A stretch of DNA of 64,000 bases from Streptomyces solicavernae (GTDB taxonomy: Bacteria; Actinomycetota; Actinomycetes; Streptomycetales; Streptomycetaceae), in contig NZ_JASCIR010000002.1 of assembly GCF_029968095.1 (NCBI RefSeq), positions 62,001 through 126,000 on the forward strand, read 5' to 3'. A program made the translations under genes and the position numbers. Positions 62,121 through 64,000 of the stretch are shown here, piece after piece (the first letter of the stretch is position 1; the number at the start of each line of letters is the position of its first letter). The notes below the pieces were generated by a model. It was not told the origin of the DNA. It saw only the letters and a list, made by a program, of their open reading frames with translations, and made no database searches.

Positions 62121-62393
62121 AGGCCGCCGTGCAGGCCGGGAAGGACTCCGGCAGCGATGCGGAGATCGACACGTCCGACCGCAACGCCGAGCTCGTCAAG
62201 CAGCTCAAGGCTGACTCCGGCGAACCGGCACCCGTTGACGACGGCGAGCCGCCCACGCAACCCCGGCGAACAGCACCCGGCGACCCCGCTGCCCGCACCC
62301 CTGATCGCCGTGACCGATACTGGGGCGTTCGGGGCGGACCGCCGGCCCGCCCCACCGCACCACCCGGCAGCACACCGAGAAGGGCACGACTTC

Positions 62394-63395
62394 GTGGCAA
62401 GAGTTCGGACCTGGGCAGCCCTCGCGCTCGCGGCGGTGCTCGGCATCGCGCTCACCGGCTGCAGCAGCACCGGCGGCAAGCGCGCCGAGGACGCCCGCAA
62501 GGCCCAGGCACAGGGCAGGGCCGCGGTCGACACCCCGCGCTGGACGATCGCCATGGTCACCCACTCGGGCGACGGCGACACCTTCTGGGACATCGTCCGC
62601 AAGGGCGCCGAACAGGCCGCCGTCAAGGACAACATCAACTTCCTGTACGCCAACCACGACGAGGGCAAGGAGCAGGCCCAGCTGGTCAACTCCTACATCG
62701 ACAAGAGGGTCGACGGTCTGATCGTCACCCTCGCCAAGCCCGACGCGATGAAGGCGTCCCTGGCCCGCGCCCGCAAGGCCGGTATCCCGGTGATCACCGT
62801 CAACTCCGGCTCCGCCGAGTCCAAGGAGTTCGGCGCCCTCGCCCACATCGGCCAGGACGAGGAGATCGCAGGCGAGGCGGTCGGCGAGGAGCTCAACAAG
62901 CGCGGGAAGAAGAAGGCCCTGTGCGTGCTGCACGAGCAGGGCAACGTCGGCCACGAGCAGCGCTGTGCCGGCGCGAGGAAGACCTTCGACGGCACGATGC
63001 AGAACCTCTACGTCGACGGCACCAACATGCCCGACGTCCAGTCCGGCATCAGCGCCAAGCTGCAGTCCGACTCCGCCATCGACGCGGTCGTCACGCTCGG
63101 CGCGCCCTTCGCCGACACCGCGGTCAAGGCCAAGGAGGACGTGGGCAGCAAGGCGGAGATCGACACCTTCGACCTGAACGCCAAGGTCGCCGCGGGCCTC
63201 AAGTCCCGCGACCTCGGCTTCGCCGTCGACCAGCAGCCGTACCTCCAGGGGTACGAGGCGGTCGACCTGCTGTGGCTGTACAAGTACAACGCCGACGTCC
63301 TCGGCGGCGGCCGGCCCGTGCTCACCGGCCCGGAGATCGTCACCGCGAAGGACGCCGCCAAGCTGGAGGAGTTCGCGAAGCGGGGGACCCGGTGA
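62394..63395 (+). CDS. Sugar ABC transporter substrate-binding lipoprotein
   Basis: 333 residues from GTG 62394. Lipobox in LAAVLGIALTGCSS (Cys at about residue 23). The body is a periplasmic-binding-protein type 1 fold: WTIAMVTHSGDGDTFWDIVR, LYANHDEGKEQAQLVNSYID, GIPVITVNSG, and VDQQPYLQGYEAVDLLWLYK near the end. It would bind a sugar or cyclitol such as ribose or myo-inositol. It overlaps the permease start (GTGA). The gene begins an operon that leaves the window. Confidence 0.9.
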   Translation: MARVRTWAALALAAVLGIALTGCSSTGGKRAEDARKAQAQGRAAVDTPRWTIAMVTHSGDGDTFWDIVRKGAEQAAVKDNINFLYANHDEGKEQAQLVNSYIDKRVDGLIVTLAKPDAMKASLARARKAGIPVITVNSGSAESKEFGALAHIGQDEEIAGEAVGEELNKRGKKKALCVLHEQGNVGHEQRCAGARKTFDGTMQNLYVDGTNMPDVQSGISAKLQSDSAIDAVVTLGAPFADTAVKAKEDVGSKAEIDTFDLNAKVAAGLKSRDLGFAVDQQPYLQGYEAVDLLWLYKYNADVLGGGRPVLTGPEIVTAKDAAKLEEFAKRGTR

Positions 63396-64000
63396 GCGCG
63401 ACCGCCCCGGCCCCGGCGCCGGACAGACCGGGCAAGCCGGACAAGCGCGCCGACGAACGGCTCCTGAAGACCTCGCACCTGCGCAAGCTGCTCGGCCGGC
63501 CCGAACTGGGCGCGGTCGTCGGCGCCGTCGCCGTGTTCATGTTCTTCTCGTTCGCCGCGGACAGCTTCCTGCGCGCGGCCAGCCTGTCGACGGTCCTGTA
63601 CGCCTCGTCGACGATCGGGATCATGGCGGTGCCGGTGGCGCTCCTTATGATCGGCGGGGAGTTCGACCTGTCCGCGGGCGTCCTGGTGACCAGCTCCGCG
63701 CTGATCTCGTCGATGTTCAGCTACCAGATGACGGCGAACGTCTGGGTGGGCGTGGGCGTCTCGCTGCTCACCACCCTCGCCATCGGCGTCTTCAACGGCT
63801 TCATGCTGACCCGTACGAAACTGCCCAGCTTCATCATCACGCTCGGCACGTTCTTGATGCTCACCGGGCTGAACCTGGGCTTCACCAAGCTGATCAGCGG
63901 CACCGTCTCCACCAAGACGATCGCCGACATGGAGGGCTTCGAGTCCGCGAAGGCGCTGTTCGCCTCGCAGTTCACCCTCGGCGGCGTCGCCTTCAAGGTG
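63392..64000 (+). CDS. Sugar ABC transporter permease, 3' end cut by window edge
   Basis: Start at GTG 63392, overlapping the stop of the binding-protein gene. At least 203 residues are visible with no stop. A cytoplasmic Pro/Lys-rich leader is followed by membrane helices (ELGAVVGAVAVFMFFSFAAD; IGIMAVPVALLMIGGEFDLS; TLAIGVFNGFMLT; PSFIITLGTFLMLTGLNLGF). MIGGEFDLSAGVLV is the usual motif of the RbsC/XylH-type permease family. The rest of the gene, and probably an ATPase gene, lie to the right. Confidence 0.9.
   Translation, partial: MSATAPAPAPDRPGKPDKRADERLLKTSHLRKLLGRPELGAVVGAVAVFMFFSFAADSFLRAASLSTVLYASSTIGIMAVPVALLMIGGEFDLSAGVLVTSSALISSMFSYQMTANVWVGVGVSLLTTLAIGVFNGFMLTRTKLPSFIITLGTFLMLTGLNLGFTKLISGTVSTKTIADMEGFESAKALFASQFTLGGVAFKV

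Overview
The window is a very G+C-rich, gene-dense stretch of an actinomycete chromosome, almost certainly Streptomyces. Support comes from frequent GTG starts, ATGA/GTGA start-stop overlaps, the helix-turn-helix / DUF397 / HATPase triad at the left end, many NarL-type histidine kinase-response regulator pairs, and an RNase Sa homologue. No rRNA, tRNA, CRISPR, prophage or antibiotic cluster was seen. From memory, the gene order resembles the purine/allantoin region of S. coelicolor around SCO6200-SCO6250; this was not checked.

Layout. 1-6.3 kb: end of a universal stress protein gene, a Scr1/WhiJ-like regulator with its DUF397 partner and a HATPase, a peptidoglycan-binding protein, and a complete polar amino-acid ABC importer. 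6.3-13 kb: a GAF-LuxR regulator, two acyl-CoA synthetases and a Tm-1-like UPF0261 protein. A 283-bp element with 26-bp perfect terminal inverted repeats fills most of one promoter region here. 13-28 kb: the core of purine degradation and glyoxylate salvage: gcl, catalase, glxR-hyi, a thiamine-binding-like protein with a small HTH protein, uraD-uraH-uricase, NCS2 permease, amidohydrolase/deaminase, and a second NCS2 permease. 28-43 kb: accessory and housekeeping genes: a STAND-like ATPase with TPRs, a glycosyltransferase-like protein carrying a 12-copy heptanucleotide repeat, a FAD monooxygenase with TetR, a variant FolD, a thioesterase, malate synthase aceB, a MobA/MocA-like nucleotidyltransferase and a MocR regulator. 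43-51 kb: a two-component system next to an FtsX-type ABC exporter, then allR (IclR) divergent from allB-allantoicase. 51-64 kb: SDR, DHFR-like protein, serine hydrolase, two more two-component systems, RNase Sa, a GyrI-like protein, a Gfo/Idh/MocA dehydrogenase, a decayed methyltransferase, and the start of a sugar ABC importer.

How it works together. Urate is oxidised by uricase to hydroxyisourate (releasing H2O2), then converted by UraH and UraD to allantoin, by AllB to allantoate and by allantoicase to ureidoglycolate. Glyoxylate from that route enters central metabolism through Gcl/Hyi/GlxR (to glycerate) or AceB (to malate). The promoters show two layers of shared operators. The first is a 15-bp TTCY-N7-GRAA palindrome, mostly in tandem pairs exactly 21 bp apart, at gcl, hyi, aceB and allR, with one copy at allB; it is the likely AllR site. 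The second is a 17-bp TTCAACA-N3-TGTTGAA palindrome overlapping the -35 box at catalase and uraD and lying at the probable start site of allB. The second site links the H2O2-producing uricase operon to catalase and implies another, unidentified regulator.

The region is also unusually rich in short tandem repeats (mostly 15-25 bp, 3-8 copies) between genes and sometimes inside genes. Several have altered coding ends or added low-complexity protein segments.
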